Part shown: in pieces, positions 1-6,387 of the stretch
Position numbering within the stretch: the first letter of the stretch is position 1
Layout of the letters: each line of letters begins with the position of its first letter
Virus record (IMG/VR): IMGVR_UViG_3300023176_003100
Coordinates: 1 to 21,418 of that record
Direction: 5' to 3' (one strand)
Length of the DNA stretch: 21,418 nucleotides
From: a virus
Program-made: the position numbers and the translations under genes
The notes under the pieces: generated by a model
The model's input: only the letters and a program-made list of their open reading frames with translations
Told to the model about the DNA's origin: nothing
The model's database searches: none

Positions 1-1
1 A

Positions 2-262
2 GAAACCTTTAAAAATGAGCTTATGTTAGCAAAACCAAATGCTAGTGCTGATGAGATCAAAGCATATGTTGACGCTAATGTTGAAAAAGCATATGAAATG
101 AAAAAGGCAGAACACGAAAGAGGTCAAAGTCCTGTGAATGTTGTAAACAGTGTGAATCAAAACAGTTCATTTAGTTTAGGTACTGCTGTTGATACAAGTA
201 CTGGTCTAAGTTCATACAACCAGTTAGACGGAACTATCCAATCTCGATTGGCTCTGCCCTAA
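2..262 (+). CDS. C-terminal fragment of an unidentified phage protein
   Basis: The reading frame is open to the left edge, so the ATG at position 23 is probably internal and the true start lies outside the window. About 86 residues are visible. The middle is helical, charged and Ala/Lys/Glu-rich; the tail is Ser/Thr/Asn-rich, low in charge, and ends in SRLALP, as in many virion-associated proteins. I do not recognise the family. It is the only + strand gene here and it converges on the minus-strand block, overlapping the end of the next gene by 29 bases. It may mark the end of a separate, possibly structural, transcription unit, which is inference. No terminator hairpin is visible at the junction. 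Confidence 0.6.
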   Translation, partial: ETFKNELMLAKPNASADEIKAYVDANVEKAYEMKKAEHERGQSPVNVVNSVNQNSSFSLGTAVDTSTGLSSYNQLDGTIQSRLALP

Positions 263-413
263 ATCTCTTTCTATTATACTTAGTTTTATCTGTATGCACC
301 TGAATAGATGCATTAGGTGGGGTGGTTTTTCTGACAAAAATGCGATCCCAAGCATCAGCAAACTTTTTGTCTGATATAAACTGTGGTCGTCTTTTTGATC
401 CTTTACCTGACAT
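234..413 (-). CDS. Small basic conserved phage protein (MSGKGSKRRP type)
   Basis: This is a 59-residue basic protein. The frame continues upstream through the bS21 gene, but the start at 413 is preferred: it lies just after the bS21 stop, and the N-terminus MSGKGSKRRP followed by a DxxFADAWDRIF segment is a pattern I recognise from small conserved phage proteins of unknown function. The upstream in-frame residues only read bS21 in the wrong frame. Only one base separates it from bS21, so the two are almost certainly cotranslated. A purine-rich stretch (GAAGAAAA) precedes the ATG. The function is unknown. The gene is last in the minus-strand block and overlaps the convergent + strand gene. Confidence 0.7.
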   Translation of the reverse strand: MSGKGSKRRPQFISDKKFADAWDRIFVRKTTPPNASIQVHTDKTKYNRKRFRAEPIEIG

Positions 414-414
414 T

Positions 415-648
415 TTATTTTCTTCTATAACTCTTATTACTATCCCTTTTAGCATCAAGTTTTTTTCTTCGTTGAAGCTCTTGATATTTGGTATGTCTTT
501 TAGCTGCAGGTTTTTCATAGTGTTCTCTATTTCTAACTTCCTGTACAATACCTGCTTTTTCACAATCTTTTTTGAATCTTCGAAGTAATTTATCGAATGG
601 CTCGACAAATTTTGATTTCGGATGTATTCTTGGTTTTACACTTGGCAT
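415..648 (-). CDS. rpsU: Phage-encoded ribosomal protein bS21
   Basis: The 77-residue product is clearly bS21, a small-subunit protein that sits near the anti-Shine-Dalgarno end of 16S rRNA and takes part in initiation. The match includes the [18 protein letters not shown] core (residues 16-33), the [11 protein letters not shown] segment and a strongly basic Arg/Lys tail. The bacterial protein is about 70 residues, so this one is full length, with a few extra residues near the N-terminus. bS21 genes are known in marine phages, including pelagiphages; the usual proposal is that they are built into host ribosomes to favour phage messages. A 183-base noncoding leader with several inverted repeats lies upstream, and a small basic gene follows one base later. 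Confidence 0.95.
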   Translation of the reverse strand: MPSVKPRIHPKSKFVEPFDKLLRRFKKDCEKAGIVQEVRNREHYEKPAAKRHTKYQELQRRKKLDAKRDSNKSYRRK

Positions 649-831
649 ATTTTCTCTCTAAAAGTGTATGTTCGCCCCACGCATTACAGCATTCCCGCTA
701 CATACCGATGACACCGCTTTTACACACATCATCTTACCCTTACTGAGTACCCCCATTTTTCCACGGTCTCAGTCAATGATAGTACTTTCATAGGACACAT
801 TACAAATAATACTATCACCCCTAACTAAAGA
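649..831 (-). promoter_or_regulatory. Structured noncoding leader upstream of bS21
   Basis: This is the longest gene-free stretch in the window. It is clearly richer in G+C than its surroundings, especially 670-765. Three inverted repeats line up along it: an 8 bp perfect repeat at 777-784 / 810-817; a 6 bp repeat at 742-747 / 768-773, extended by 3 more pairs across a one-base bulge; and a 6 bp repeat at 666-671 / 700-705 whose loop can pair internally. I see no open frame with a ribosome binding site, no TATAAATA late motif and no convincing -35/-10 pair. It could be an autoregulatory bS21 leader, a transcript-processing site between gp32 and bS21, or an independent small RNA. Confidence 0.5.
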
Positions 832-1734
832 TTAGCTTTCCTCTGCTAATCTTTTGAAGTAGTCCATCGCATCATCACTTTCGGATTCTGTCGAAGTGGT
901 ATCAACTGATGGGACTACAGGTTCATCTGCTACAGATGCAGTATTTACATTTGACCAAGGCACTTCATCTAGGTCTTCTGCAACTGATTCTGCAGTTGAT
1001 GTACTCACACCACCTGAGAGACCTAGCACTCTGTCTAGTTTCTCTTTGAGTTCTTCGTAAGACTTGAACTCACTTGGTGCAATGATTTCTGATAGACTAT
1101 TTAGTGAAGTATAAATTTCACTTAGTCTATTTTCATCTTCAAAAAGTGGTGAAACTGAATCAAATTCTGATTTGTCGTAGTTCCAATAACCATCAACTTT
1201 TCTGATTTTGATTTTGAAGTTCGCACCCTCTCTGAGATCGAAAGGATTGATCGCTTGTTCATCTTCAAATGCAGGTGAGATAGCTTCTTTGAGTTGTTCA
1301 AAGATTTTCTTACCATACTTGTATAAGAAGACTTTTCCCTCATTGTCAGGATTTTTAGGGTCTGAAACAACAAAGACATTAGAGACATAGTGAAGTCTTC
1401 TCTTCTGTCTCCTTGCAATTTCTTTGTTTGCTTCGATACCTGTATTCCATAATTGAGTATTATACTCACTTACAGGATCCTGTTTGTTGAGAGTAGTCAA
1501 AGACTTCTCTATGTACCAGCCACCTGGACCTTGAAAACCGTGATCCCAATATGAGACCCATGGCATTTCTTCTCCTTCTGGTGTGGGTAAAAAACGAACA
1601 ACTGCAAACCCATTACCAGATTTATCTAGTTCAGGTTTCCAATATCTATCGTCTGAGTAGGATTTTGTTTCTCCGCCTGCTTGGGGAGAAGCGGATTCCA
1701 TAGCCGCTCTGAGTTTATCTAATGATGTTGACAT
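832..1734 (-). CDS. gp32: Single-stranded DNA-binding protein gp32
   Basis: The 300-residue protein matches T4 gp32, the cooperative ssDNA-binding protein of the replication fork. Recognisable parts are the basic N-terminal segment (residues 1-20), the core with GFAVVRFLP (42-50), the WDHGFQ region (63-68), RRQKRRLHYVSNVFVV (108-123) and PDNEGKVFLYKYGKKI, then an acidic Ser/Asp/Glu-rich tail for protein contacts. The T4 zinc ligands are His64, Cys77, Cys87 and Cys90; here the His is kept (His65) but the Cys positions read Ser78, Asp86 and Ser89, and the protein has no cysteine at all. The site should therefore not bind zinc. A strong AGGAG lies 6 bases before the ATG. It follows gp59 and the GNGPS gene. 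Confidence 0.95.
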   Translation of the reverse strand: MSTSLDKLRAAMESASPQAGGETKSYSDDRYWKPELDKSGNGFAVVRFLPTPEGEEMPWVSYWDHGFQGPGGWYIEKSLTTLNKQDPVSEYNTQLWNTGIEANKEIARRQKRRLHYVSNVFVVSDPKNPDNEGKVFLYKYGKKIFEQLKEAISPAFEDEQAINPFDLREGANFKIKIRKVDGYWNYDKSEFDSVSPLFEDENRLSEIYTSLNSLSEIIAPSEFKSYEELKEKLDRVLGLSGGVSTSTAESVAEDLDEVPWSNVNTASVADEPVVPSVDTTSTESESDDAMDYFKRLAEES

Positions 1735-1758
1735 TGTATTCTCCTATTGTATGACATC

Positions 1759-2481
1759 TTATTGCATTGTATCAGATTCTAGACCGAAACCTAGAATCCA
1801 CCGATCACTACTTTCATAATAATCAAGTCCAGTATAGTCTATTTCAATATAGTCGTCAAGTGACTTTTGAAAAAATACTTTAGTATCTCTGTAATGCTCT
1901 AAAAGAGCGATAAACTGAGACCTTTGAGCATCTAAGACTCTACTTTCTTCTGTATATTTATACGGATATAAATCAGTACCAGCATATACATTATCTACAT
2001 TACCAGATTCCAATGCATCGAATCCAAATAATGCAATTTCAGGTTCTTTGTTTTCTAGAGCATACCCTAAAGCACTCATACCTGTAAATAAGTTCTTGAG
2101 CAATGGATTTTTATACATAACTATGTTATGTCTGTGAAGGGAGCTAAATCCCAAGAAATCCACAAACTCTTCATTTCCTTGGCAGACAAAAAAATCATCA
2201 TCTTCATTGAAGAAAACTCTTTGTTCTTGTCCTGAGTATTCAAATCCTGCTCTCATCATATCTAACATAGCAATCTCTAAAGGTTCCCAACCTCCAAAGG
2301 CAACTTTGTTTTCTTTGTGATAACCTGATTCAATAATCTCTGCTTGCATTGGTATATCACCTGCAAACAATAATTCTGGTGTATGGTTATCTCTGTATAT
2401 AGCATTACAACCATACCATCTTTCTATTGTAGTCAAATCAAAGTCTTTTCTACTAGGTCCATTACCTACTATTGTGAGCAT
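1759..2481 (-). CDS. Rossmann-like 'GNGPS' protein, possible glycosyltransferase
   Basis: This 240-residue protein begins MLTIVGNGPSRKDFD, then GCNAIYRDN and ELLFAGD. The glycine-rich GNGPS loop followed by a 'CNAIY' strand resembles sialyltransferase-like (GT42/GT29-type) and MptE/DUF115-type proteins, which bind a nucleotide-sugar or nucleotide donor. A later NLFTGMSALGYALE...IALFGFDA segment also fits that fold. I assign the fold with moderate confidence and the activity with low confidence. The gene lies between gp59 and gp32, which adjoin in T4. It overlaps the end of gp59 by 13 bases, and 24 bases separate it from gp32. No clear Shine-Dalgarno precedes the ATG, so it is probably translated by coupling to gp59. 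Confidence 0.6.
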   Translation of the reverse strand: MLTIVGNGPSRKDFDLTTIERWYGCNAIYRDNHTPELLFAGDIPMQAEIIESGYHKENKVAFGGWEPLEIAMLDMMRAGFEYSGQEQRVFFNEDDDFFVCQGNEEFVDFLGFSSLHRHNIVMYKNPLLKNLFTGMSALGYALENKEPEIALFGFDALESGNVDNVYAGTDLYPYKYTEESRVLDAQRSQFIALLEHYRDTKVFFQKSLDDYIEIDYTGLDYYESSDRWILGFGLESDTMQ

Positions 2482-3062
2482 AGTTCTATTAGTTTAGTTT
2501 TGTATTTCTTCTCATCTACAGTTAGAAAGGATTTGTATTTTATAATCTTCCGACAGATATCTGGAAAGACAACATTCTCTGATATCTGTTTCTTCCAATT
2601 ATCTGTAAAGTTTATAATGTTGTCCATGATAGAGATTGTTTCCAATGATACACTCTTTTTCATGTATTCTTTCAGTAGAATTGGATGTTGACCATTCTTT
2701 ACTTCTAATACTTGATTGATGTTTTTCTTTCTCAATAAGTCTGATACTTCTGTTTCAAACATATAAGATAGTTTTTGATTTCTTTTCTTCCAATCTTTAT
2801 ATGTTCTTTCTGCTTCTTCATTCAGTAGATCACCTGCCCACTGATCTTTTACAGATAGATTTGCAATGTAGAAATCTTGTAGATTGTCTTTATATGTTTT
2901 ATACAGTTTACCGAAATGGTATTTGTCTTTTCGTTTGAGAAAGGAATTTATGTCTGCTTTTACTTTACCATTGTAGCGAACAAAGTTGTAATCTTCTGAA
3001 TGAAAATGCAACTTGATTCCTAAGTAAAGTGTGTAAGCGTCAAATCCCTCTCTACTGGTCAT
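2469..3062 (-). CDS. gp59: Helicase loader gp59
   Basis: The 197-residue protein matches T4 gp59, which binds fork DNA and gp32 and loads the gp41 helicase. The N-terminal GFDAYTLYLGIKLHFHSEDYNF matches the T4 'YKLYLMIKQHM...YDVIKYN' region; RKDKYHFGKLYKTY (38-51) matches 'RRDKYFFQKLSEKY'; IANLSVKDQWAGDL matches 'ISNLVANQDAWIGDI'; and the C-terminal half keeps the all-helical pattern with SLETISIMDNIINF. The length is close to T4's 217. Its start shares one base with the stop of the preceding gene (TAATG), implying coupling. The neighbours gp33 (two genes upstream) and gp32 (downstream) match the T4 neighbourhood. Confidence 0.92.
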   Translation of the reverse strand: MTSREGFDAYTLYLGIKLHFHSEDYNFVRYNGKVKADINSFLKRKDKYHFGKLYKTYKDNLQDFYIANLSVKDQWAGDLLNEEAERTYKDWKKRNQKLSYMFETEVSDLLRKKNINQVLEVKNGQHPILLKEYMKKSVSLETISIMDNIINFTDNWKKQISENVVFPDICRKIIKYKSFLTVDEKKYKTKLIELCSQ

Positions 3063-3352
3063 TAGGTCACAATCTTAGGTTGTGCGACTGTAATACCTGA
3101 TACTGCTTGTCTGTGGCCATCAGCGACTTTATCATTAGTCTCTGCCACAAAAACATATTGGTGAAATATCTGTGATGTTGGATTTTCAACACCAGACACA
3201 CAAATACCTTTTGCAAATCCCATATTTCCTTGACCATCTGATAAGATCATTCTAGGATTCTTTAGTTCGACATAACCAGACTGGTTTTCAATTAATTCAC
3301 CGACATATTCACCAGACATAGTTACAACGGTTACGATATCACCTTTTTCCAT
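3062..3352 (-). CDS. Small beta-rich protein between gp33 and gp59
   Basis: This 96-residue protein is of unknown function. The N-terminal half (GDIVTVVTMSGEYVGELIENQSGYVELKNPRM) alternates short strands and turns, with a 'G-x-x-x-G...V-x-L-x-N-P' pattern that resembles a small Sm-like or SH3-like barrel; that is a visual impression, not an assignment. The C-terminal half is less regular. A good GGAG sits 6 bases before the ATG at 3352. It lies 9 bases after gp33 and shares one base with the gp59 start, so the three are probably coexpressed. In T4 genes 33 and 59 are neighbours without this gene. Confidence 0.75.
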   Translation of the reverse strand: MEKGDIVTVVTMSGEYVGELIENQSGYVELKNPRMILSDGQGNMGFAKGICVSGVENPTSQIFHQYVFVAETNDKVADGHRQAVSGITVAQPKIVT

Positions 3353-3361
3353 AATATACTC

Positions 3362-3598
3362 CTATTTTTTGAAAAAACCAGATAGTGATGCTTGACTGGT
3401 TTTCCCTCTATTTACTAAGTTCAATCTCTTAGCCTCTGCTTCAAGTTTTTCCTTGAGAGGCTGTGTGATCAATCTTTTTGCAGATTCAGGTTCCATATTG
3501 TTATTTTCACAAACTTTCAATATAGCACTCACTACATCTGACCTATTACCTACAAGTAGTTTTTCCACTTGTTCTGTAAATTCTTTTCTACTAATCAC
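3362..3598 (-). CDS. gp33: Late-transcription coactivator gp33
   Basis: This 78-residue protein resembles the gp33 family of marine T4-like phages (late-transcription coactivator). T4 gp33 bridges host RNA polymerase and the sliding clamp gp45 at late promoters together with gp55. The body (EKLLVGNRSDVVSAILKVCENNNMEPESAKRLI, 12-44) has the short helices and 'NNMEPESA' turn of the family, followed by PLKEKLEAEAKRLNL. The C-terminus, QASLSGFFKK, fits a canonical clamp-binding QxxLxxFF box (Gln69, Leu72, Phe75, Phe76). The start codon is GTG (3598-3596) and overlaps the previous stop as GTGA. It lies upstream of gp59 as in T4. Confidence 0.85.
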   Translation of the reverse strand: MISRKEFTEQVEKLLVGNRSDVVSAILKVCENNNMEPESAKRLITQPLKEKLEAEAKRLNLVNRGKTSQASLSGFFKK

Positions 3599-3936
3599 GA
3601 TAGTGGTGCACCTTGAACTTCATCATAATCAAAGTTCTCAATCCAATCTTGCATGACTCTATAGTATGCATAGTATGTTGGACTATGTCCGTTCATATCC
3701 ATACCTTCACCACCTTCAGCATAAGGGGTTTCTAAGTAATCCATAAGTGCTTGACATTCGTCTAAGTGAACTTCGGTAAGTTCGTCTTCACTTCCTATTT
3801 CAAGATACTCTAACATATTGTCATATGCATTATCGTATGCTTGTTGATGAATCCAATCATCTGCTTTGTGAAATATCTTACCCCAATTCCAATCTTGTTT
3901 TAGATTGAATTTATTTTCATCATAAAAATCTGCCAT
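3595..3936 (-). CDS. Hypothetical acidic protein (113 aa)
   Basis: I do not recognise the family. The protein is acidic and rich in Tyr, Trp and Asp/Glu: QDWNWGKIF near residue 15, an AYDNAYDNMLEYLEI helix (about 34-48), then alternating acidic helices and a SPTYYAYYRVMQDWIENFDYDE segment. There is no signal peptide or membrane segment. The ATG shares a base with the stop of the preceding acidic gene (TAATG) and its stop overlaps the gp33 GTG, so it is translated in a coupled string just ahead of gp33. Together with its upstream neighbour it forms a pair of very acidic proteins; a DNA-mimic or inhibitor role is possible but unsupported. Confidence 0.75.
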   Translation of the reverse strand: MADFYDENKFNLKQDWNWGKIFHKADDWIHQQAYDNAYDNMLEYLEIGSEDELTEVHLDECQALMDYLETPYAEGGEGMDMNGHSPTYYAYYRVMQDWIENFDYDEVQGAPLS

Positions 3937-4388
3937 TAAAATACCCTCTTTTCTGTTTCTTCTACACGAATTGGACCATAAAATAGATATTCACAATCTA
4001 CAGTATCCCAATTATTATCAAAGAAATAACCAGTTCCTTCTTCGTATACATTTTCTTCTAACTGTTCTCTGGCTTCTTCATCACCATCAAACTCTAATAT
4101 TTCCATGTCGAATGAACACCCATCCCAACATTCTAAGAACTCATTTTCCTGAAATGCTTGTGGTTCAAACCAATCAGAATCTCCTTGAGTCATTGCAGCT
4201 GTTAGCATTTCGACTTCATCTTCATCTTGTGGTGTAATCAACCATTCGCCATTTCGCCACATTGTTTCTGTTTTGACACGATTTTTATCGTTATCATTAT
4301 CAGTCCAATACTCTAACTCATATACACTCTTTTTATTCATGCATGAGATTTCGTATGTTTTACCAATTTCAATTTTTATTTCACTCAT
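3936..4388 (-). CDS. Hypothetical strongly acidic protein (150 aa)
   Basis: I do not recognise this 150-residue protein. Asp/Glu is dense throughout, with clusters at DNDNDK (30-35), PQDEDEVEML (53-62) and EFDGDEEAREQLEENVYEEG (98-117), plus several Trp residues (43, 49, 73, 88, 126). The N-terminal strand (IEIGKTYEISCMNKKSVYELEYW) looks beta-rich. No membrane segment or catalytic motif stands out. A GGAG sits upstream of the ATG at 4388. It ends in a TAATG junction with the next acidic gene, so the two are coupled. Strong acidity and small size are traits of phage DNA-mimic proteins, but nothing in the sequence proves that role. Confidence 0.75.
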   Translation of the reverse strand: MSEIKIEIGKTYEISCMNKKSVYELEYWTDNDNDKNRVKTETMWRNGEWLITPQDEDEVEMLTAAMTQGDSDWFEPQAFQENEFLECWDGCSFDMEILEFDGDEEAREQLEENVYEEGTGYFFDNNWDTVDCEYLFYGPIRVEETEKRVF

Positions 4389-4390
4389 TA

Positions 4391-5071
4391 TTATACTCCA
4401 TAAACATTTTCATATCTTCGTCTCAAATCAAGCAACTCTGTCACATGCTCCTGAGGATCTGTCACAAACAATTGAAATGCATTCATACCTTCTACTGCTA
4501 CAATAGCACAACACTCATGAACTGGTTGACCAGTGAGTTCTTCTACCATAATTGCATATGCAGTCATTTGTAGAAACCATGGTTTTGCATATTTCTCTTC
4601 TTTGTACTTTGAACTTGTTTTGAAATCTATAATTGCAATAGCGTCCTCGAACACACCCACACAATCTACACGACCTGCCATCTTTAGATAATCTGAATAT
4701 AATGGTGCTTCTATAGCAAGAGGAACTATTTCGTCTAACACTGGTTGAACTGACTTGAACATACTTTCTTGTAGTATGTTGTCGAACTCTATATAATCTT
4801 TTTCTTTTCTAAGATATTCTTCTACTAAGGCGTGAAACTTTGTACCACGATTTGCTGCCATGGTAGATATCTTGTTAGCTTCTTCTTCACCGACTCTTTT
4901 TCTCCAGAGTTTTATATGATCTCTAGTTGATAACCCAACAACTGTAGTGACACTTGGATATTTTCTGCCCAATTCATCACAATAGAATCTTTGGCCATTC
5001 TCTTGTACTGTATTCAACTCTATGTTTTCAAGTTCAGTTATATCCATAAGTTGTGTTCTAATTTTTGTCAT
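4391..5071 (-). CDS. PD-(D/E)XK nuclease, RecB/Cas4-like
   Basis: The 226-residue protein has the ordered motifs of RecB/Cas4-type nucleases: RGTKFHALVEEYL with the conserved His80; AGRVDCVGVF with Asp136; AIIDFKTSS with Asp149 and Lys151 (the DxK core); and QMTAYA with Gln168. These nucleases cut DNA, usually exonucleolytically, with two metal ions, and marine phages use such genes in recombination or host DNA degradation. No Cys cluster for a Cas4-type Fe-S centre is visible (Cys31, Cys137, Cys187 and Cys188 are scattered), so it is more likely a plain RecB-like exonuclease. The start at 5071 lacks a strong Shine-Dalgarno; Met9 (MDITELEN) is an alternative. The gap to the next gene is two bases. 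Confidence 0.85.
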   Translation of the reverse strand: MTKIRTQLMDITELENIELNTVQENGQRFYCDELGRKYPSVTTVVGLSTRDHIKLWRKRVGEEEANKISTMAANRGTKFHALVEEYLRKEKDYIEFDNILQESMFKSVQPVLDEIVPLAIEAPLYSDYLKMAGRVDCVGVFEDAIAIIDFKTSSKYKEEKYAKPWFLQMTAYAIMVEELTGQPVHECCAIVAVEGMNAFQLFVTDPQEHVTELLDLRRRYENVYGV

Positions 5072-5080
5072 GGTAGTATT

Positions 5081-5386
5081 TTACTTGCCTTTGTTCTGTT
5101 TGTCTATATGCTTTTTGACAACTTGTTCTGCTTTGATTCTTTTGATTGATTTATTACCATGTGTTTCTGCTAGTTTGGAGGCAGGATTTGCCTCACCAAT
5201 TCTAGATAAAACTTCATTGAAACCACCAGTCCTATCTTTGATAGTGACTCTACCAACGATATTAGGTGTACCAATCTGTTGTTTTAGGTGGGGATTGTTT
5301 TCTTTGAATTCGTCTAACTTAGTGTAAGACATGAAGTGATCTTCCACTTCACCTGTTTCATTATTTAAAAATTCGTATGTTGGCAT
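5081..5386 (-). CDS. FmdB-like N-terminus conserved phage protein, zinc ribbon lost
   Basis: The frame is open to 5425, but the start at 5386 is preferred: it gives MPTYEFLNNETGEVEDHFM, the usual opening of this T4-like phage family, and it forms a TAATG overlap with the previous stop. The product is 101 residues. The first residues copy FmdB-type zinc-ribbon proteins (MPTYEF..), but the cysteines expected there are absent (NNETGE), so no zinc site is present. The second half (GGFNEVLSRIGEANPASKLAETHG, then a basic KSIKRIKAEQVVKKH tail) resembles a conserved protein of marine T4-like phages of unknown function. Confidence 0.8.
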   Translation of the reverse strand: MPTYEFLNNETGEVEDHFMSYTKLDEFKENNPHLKQQIGTPNIVGRVTIKDRTGGFNEVLSRIGEANPASKLAETHGNKSIKRIKAEQVVKKHIDKQNKGK

Positions 5387-5931
5387 TATGCTCTCATAAA
5401 AGATGGCACTGGTCTGTTTGTCCATCTAGCAAAATCTTTTTTGTAAAGACGATAGTATTTATGATATGCCTCAATGACATTTTTGGTGTACTTTTTACAA
5501 TCATCTGGCATGGCTCTTGGTGGTGCATAAAATCTTCTATCAGGTATGTTCATTGGGGCTGCTTCTAGTAATTGTCTAAGTTTAGAATCTGTCATGTGAA
5601 CTTTACCATATCGATAAGTATATTCGTCACATAATGCACAAAAGAGATCATATAGATAACGATAGTTACCATACGAACCTCTGGCCCATACTGCAGTTGG
5701 ATGATTGATATGTGATGCCTTGTATAAGACACCATCCATGTTATTGTTTGGATGTTTCCATCTTCTGATCTTTCTACCTAGTTTTGTTTTGTCTTGGTAC
5801 TCAATGCCGTCAAGCATACGGTGTGCAGTAGACATGAGTTGTGCATATTCAATGATCATCTTGACCACATGTTTATCACAATGCAGAGTTGCACATCGCT
5901 CAGGTCTTGTATCTAAGTAGAATAGATTCAC
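5386..5931 (-). CDS. PF03013-like (Pyr_excise) conserved phage protein
   Basis: The 181-residue protein carries LHCDKHVVKMIIEYAQLMSTAHR (residues 16-38), SHINHPTAVWARGSYGNYRYL (73-93) and EYTYRYGK (103-110). I recognise these as a family spread through phages and often labelled pyrimidine-dimer DNA glycosylase-like (PF03013, the T4 endonuclease V domain family). The conserved CDKH and NHPxxVW motifs suggest a catalytic or metal-binding site, but glycosylase activity for this branch is unproven; overall similarity to T4 DenV is not obvious by eye. The start codon is GTG at 5931-5929, overlapping the previous TGA as GTGA. The neighbouring RecB-like nuclease fits a DNA-repair setting. Confidence 0.75.
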   Translation of the reverse strand: MNLFYLDTRPERCATLHCDKHVVKMIIEYAQLMSTAHRMLDGIEYQDKTKLGRKIRRWKHPNNNMDGVLYKASHINHPTAVWARGSYGNYRYLYDLFCALCDEYTYRYGKVHMTDSKLRQLLEAAPMNIPDRRFYAPPRAMPDDCKKYTKNVIEAYHKYYRLYKKDFARWTNRPVPSFMRA

Positions 5932-6128
5932 GATATACTGCTTTCAATTGAATTGACAGAACTTTCAAGTGAACTTATTGTGCTGTCAACAATATCCATA
6001 GAACTTGTAAGTGAGTTCATTTCACTTTGTAGAGAAGATATTTGATACTCTATATTTTCCAATAGGGTTTGATTATTCTCTATTCTTTCTTGTAATGCTT
6101 TTAGTAATTCTTCCATTATAGTCTCCAT
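5928..6128 (-). CDS. Short coiled-coil protein
   Basis: This 66-residue protein is almost entirely heptad-repeat sequence. The N-terminal part is charged (MEELLKALQERIENNQ) and then a long Ser/Ile/Leu/Glu coiled coil follows (LENIEYQISSLQSEMNSL and onward), ending in repeated SSxxSxxSS units. There are no Cys residues and no membrane segment. It probably forms a homo-oligomeric helical bundle. Such low-complexity coiled coils occur in phage accessory genes and in spanin- or antiholin-like roles, but nothing here selects one. The stop overlaps the next gene as GTGA. Met4 (MEELLKAL) is an alternative start. Confidence 0.7.
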   Translation of the reverse strand: METIMEELLKALQERIENNQTLLENIEYQISSLQSEMNSLTSSMDIVDSTISSLESSVNSIESSIS

Positions 6129-6132
6129 TATA

Positions 6133-6387
6133 TTATAGTTTTTGTATTTCGTCTAGGGTGTTTTCAACATCTTCCCATGATAGATGCCCTAGCACATCAT
6201 CTGTTATATGGGATGTATAACATAGCGAATGTCCTTTTAGTACTGCAAGTTCCCAAAGTCCATCTTTACCACCATATGTGTGTGGACCTTTGATTACACT
6301 TGCACCATAACCATTCTCAAAGGCAAACTCTAATGATATGCCATCGTTCCTCTCATATGTTCGTGTTAGATTGTCAATATGTCTCAT
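6133..6387 (-). CDS. Conserved hypothetical phage protein (84 aa)
   Basis: This is an 84-residue soluble protein. The pattern MRHIDNLTRTYERNDGISLEFAFENGYGASV, then GLWELAVLK and an acidic end EDVENTLDEIQKL, is one I recognise from many tailed phages of different hosts, where it stays unnamed. The aromatic/Gly-rich core suggests a small alpha/beta fold. No catalytic motif is visible. The ATG overlaps the stop of the cell-wall hydrolase gene (ATGA), so it is coupled to it, and a 4-base gap leads to the coiled-coil gene. Confidence 0.8.
   Translation of the reverse strand: MRHIDNLTRTYERNDGISLEFAFENGYGASVIKGPHTYGGKDGLWELAVLKGHSLCYTSHITDDVLGHLSWEDVENTLDEIQKL

Noticed and set aside
322-588. + strand frames opposite the minus genes (322-588, 3971-4237, 6300-6719, 11948-12252, 16176-16568, 17816-18160 and others)
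   Set aside because: They lie opposite well-supported genes, are rich in Ser/Cys/Phe/Leu as expected from reverse-complement reading, and lack ribosome binding sites or recognisable families.
414-608. N-terminal extension of the 59-residue basic gene up to 608
   Set aside because: These codons read the bS21 gene in the wrong frame; bS21 is certain, and the start at 413 fits the known family N-terminus.
649-831. tRNA or other classical RNA gene in the bS21 leader
   Set aside because: The region is G+C-rich and has a GTTCG, but I could not form an acceptor stem, D-arm and anticodon arm in the right order on either strand.
1122-1469. Second minus-strand frame within gp32
   Set aside because: It is an out-of-frame shadow of gp32 with no start signal.
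1955-1962. TATAAATA inside the GNGPS gene as a late promoter for gp32
   Set aside because: It lies inside coding sequence, 220 bases before gp32, and such an AT-rich octamer is expected by chance here.
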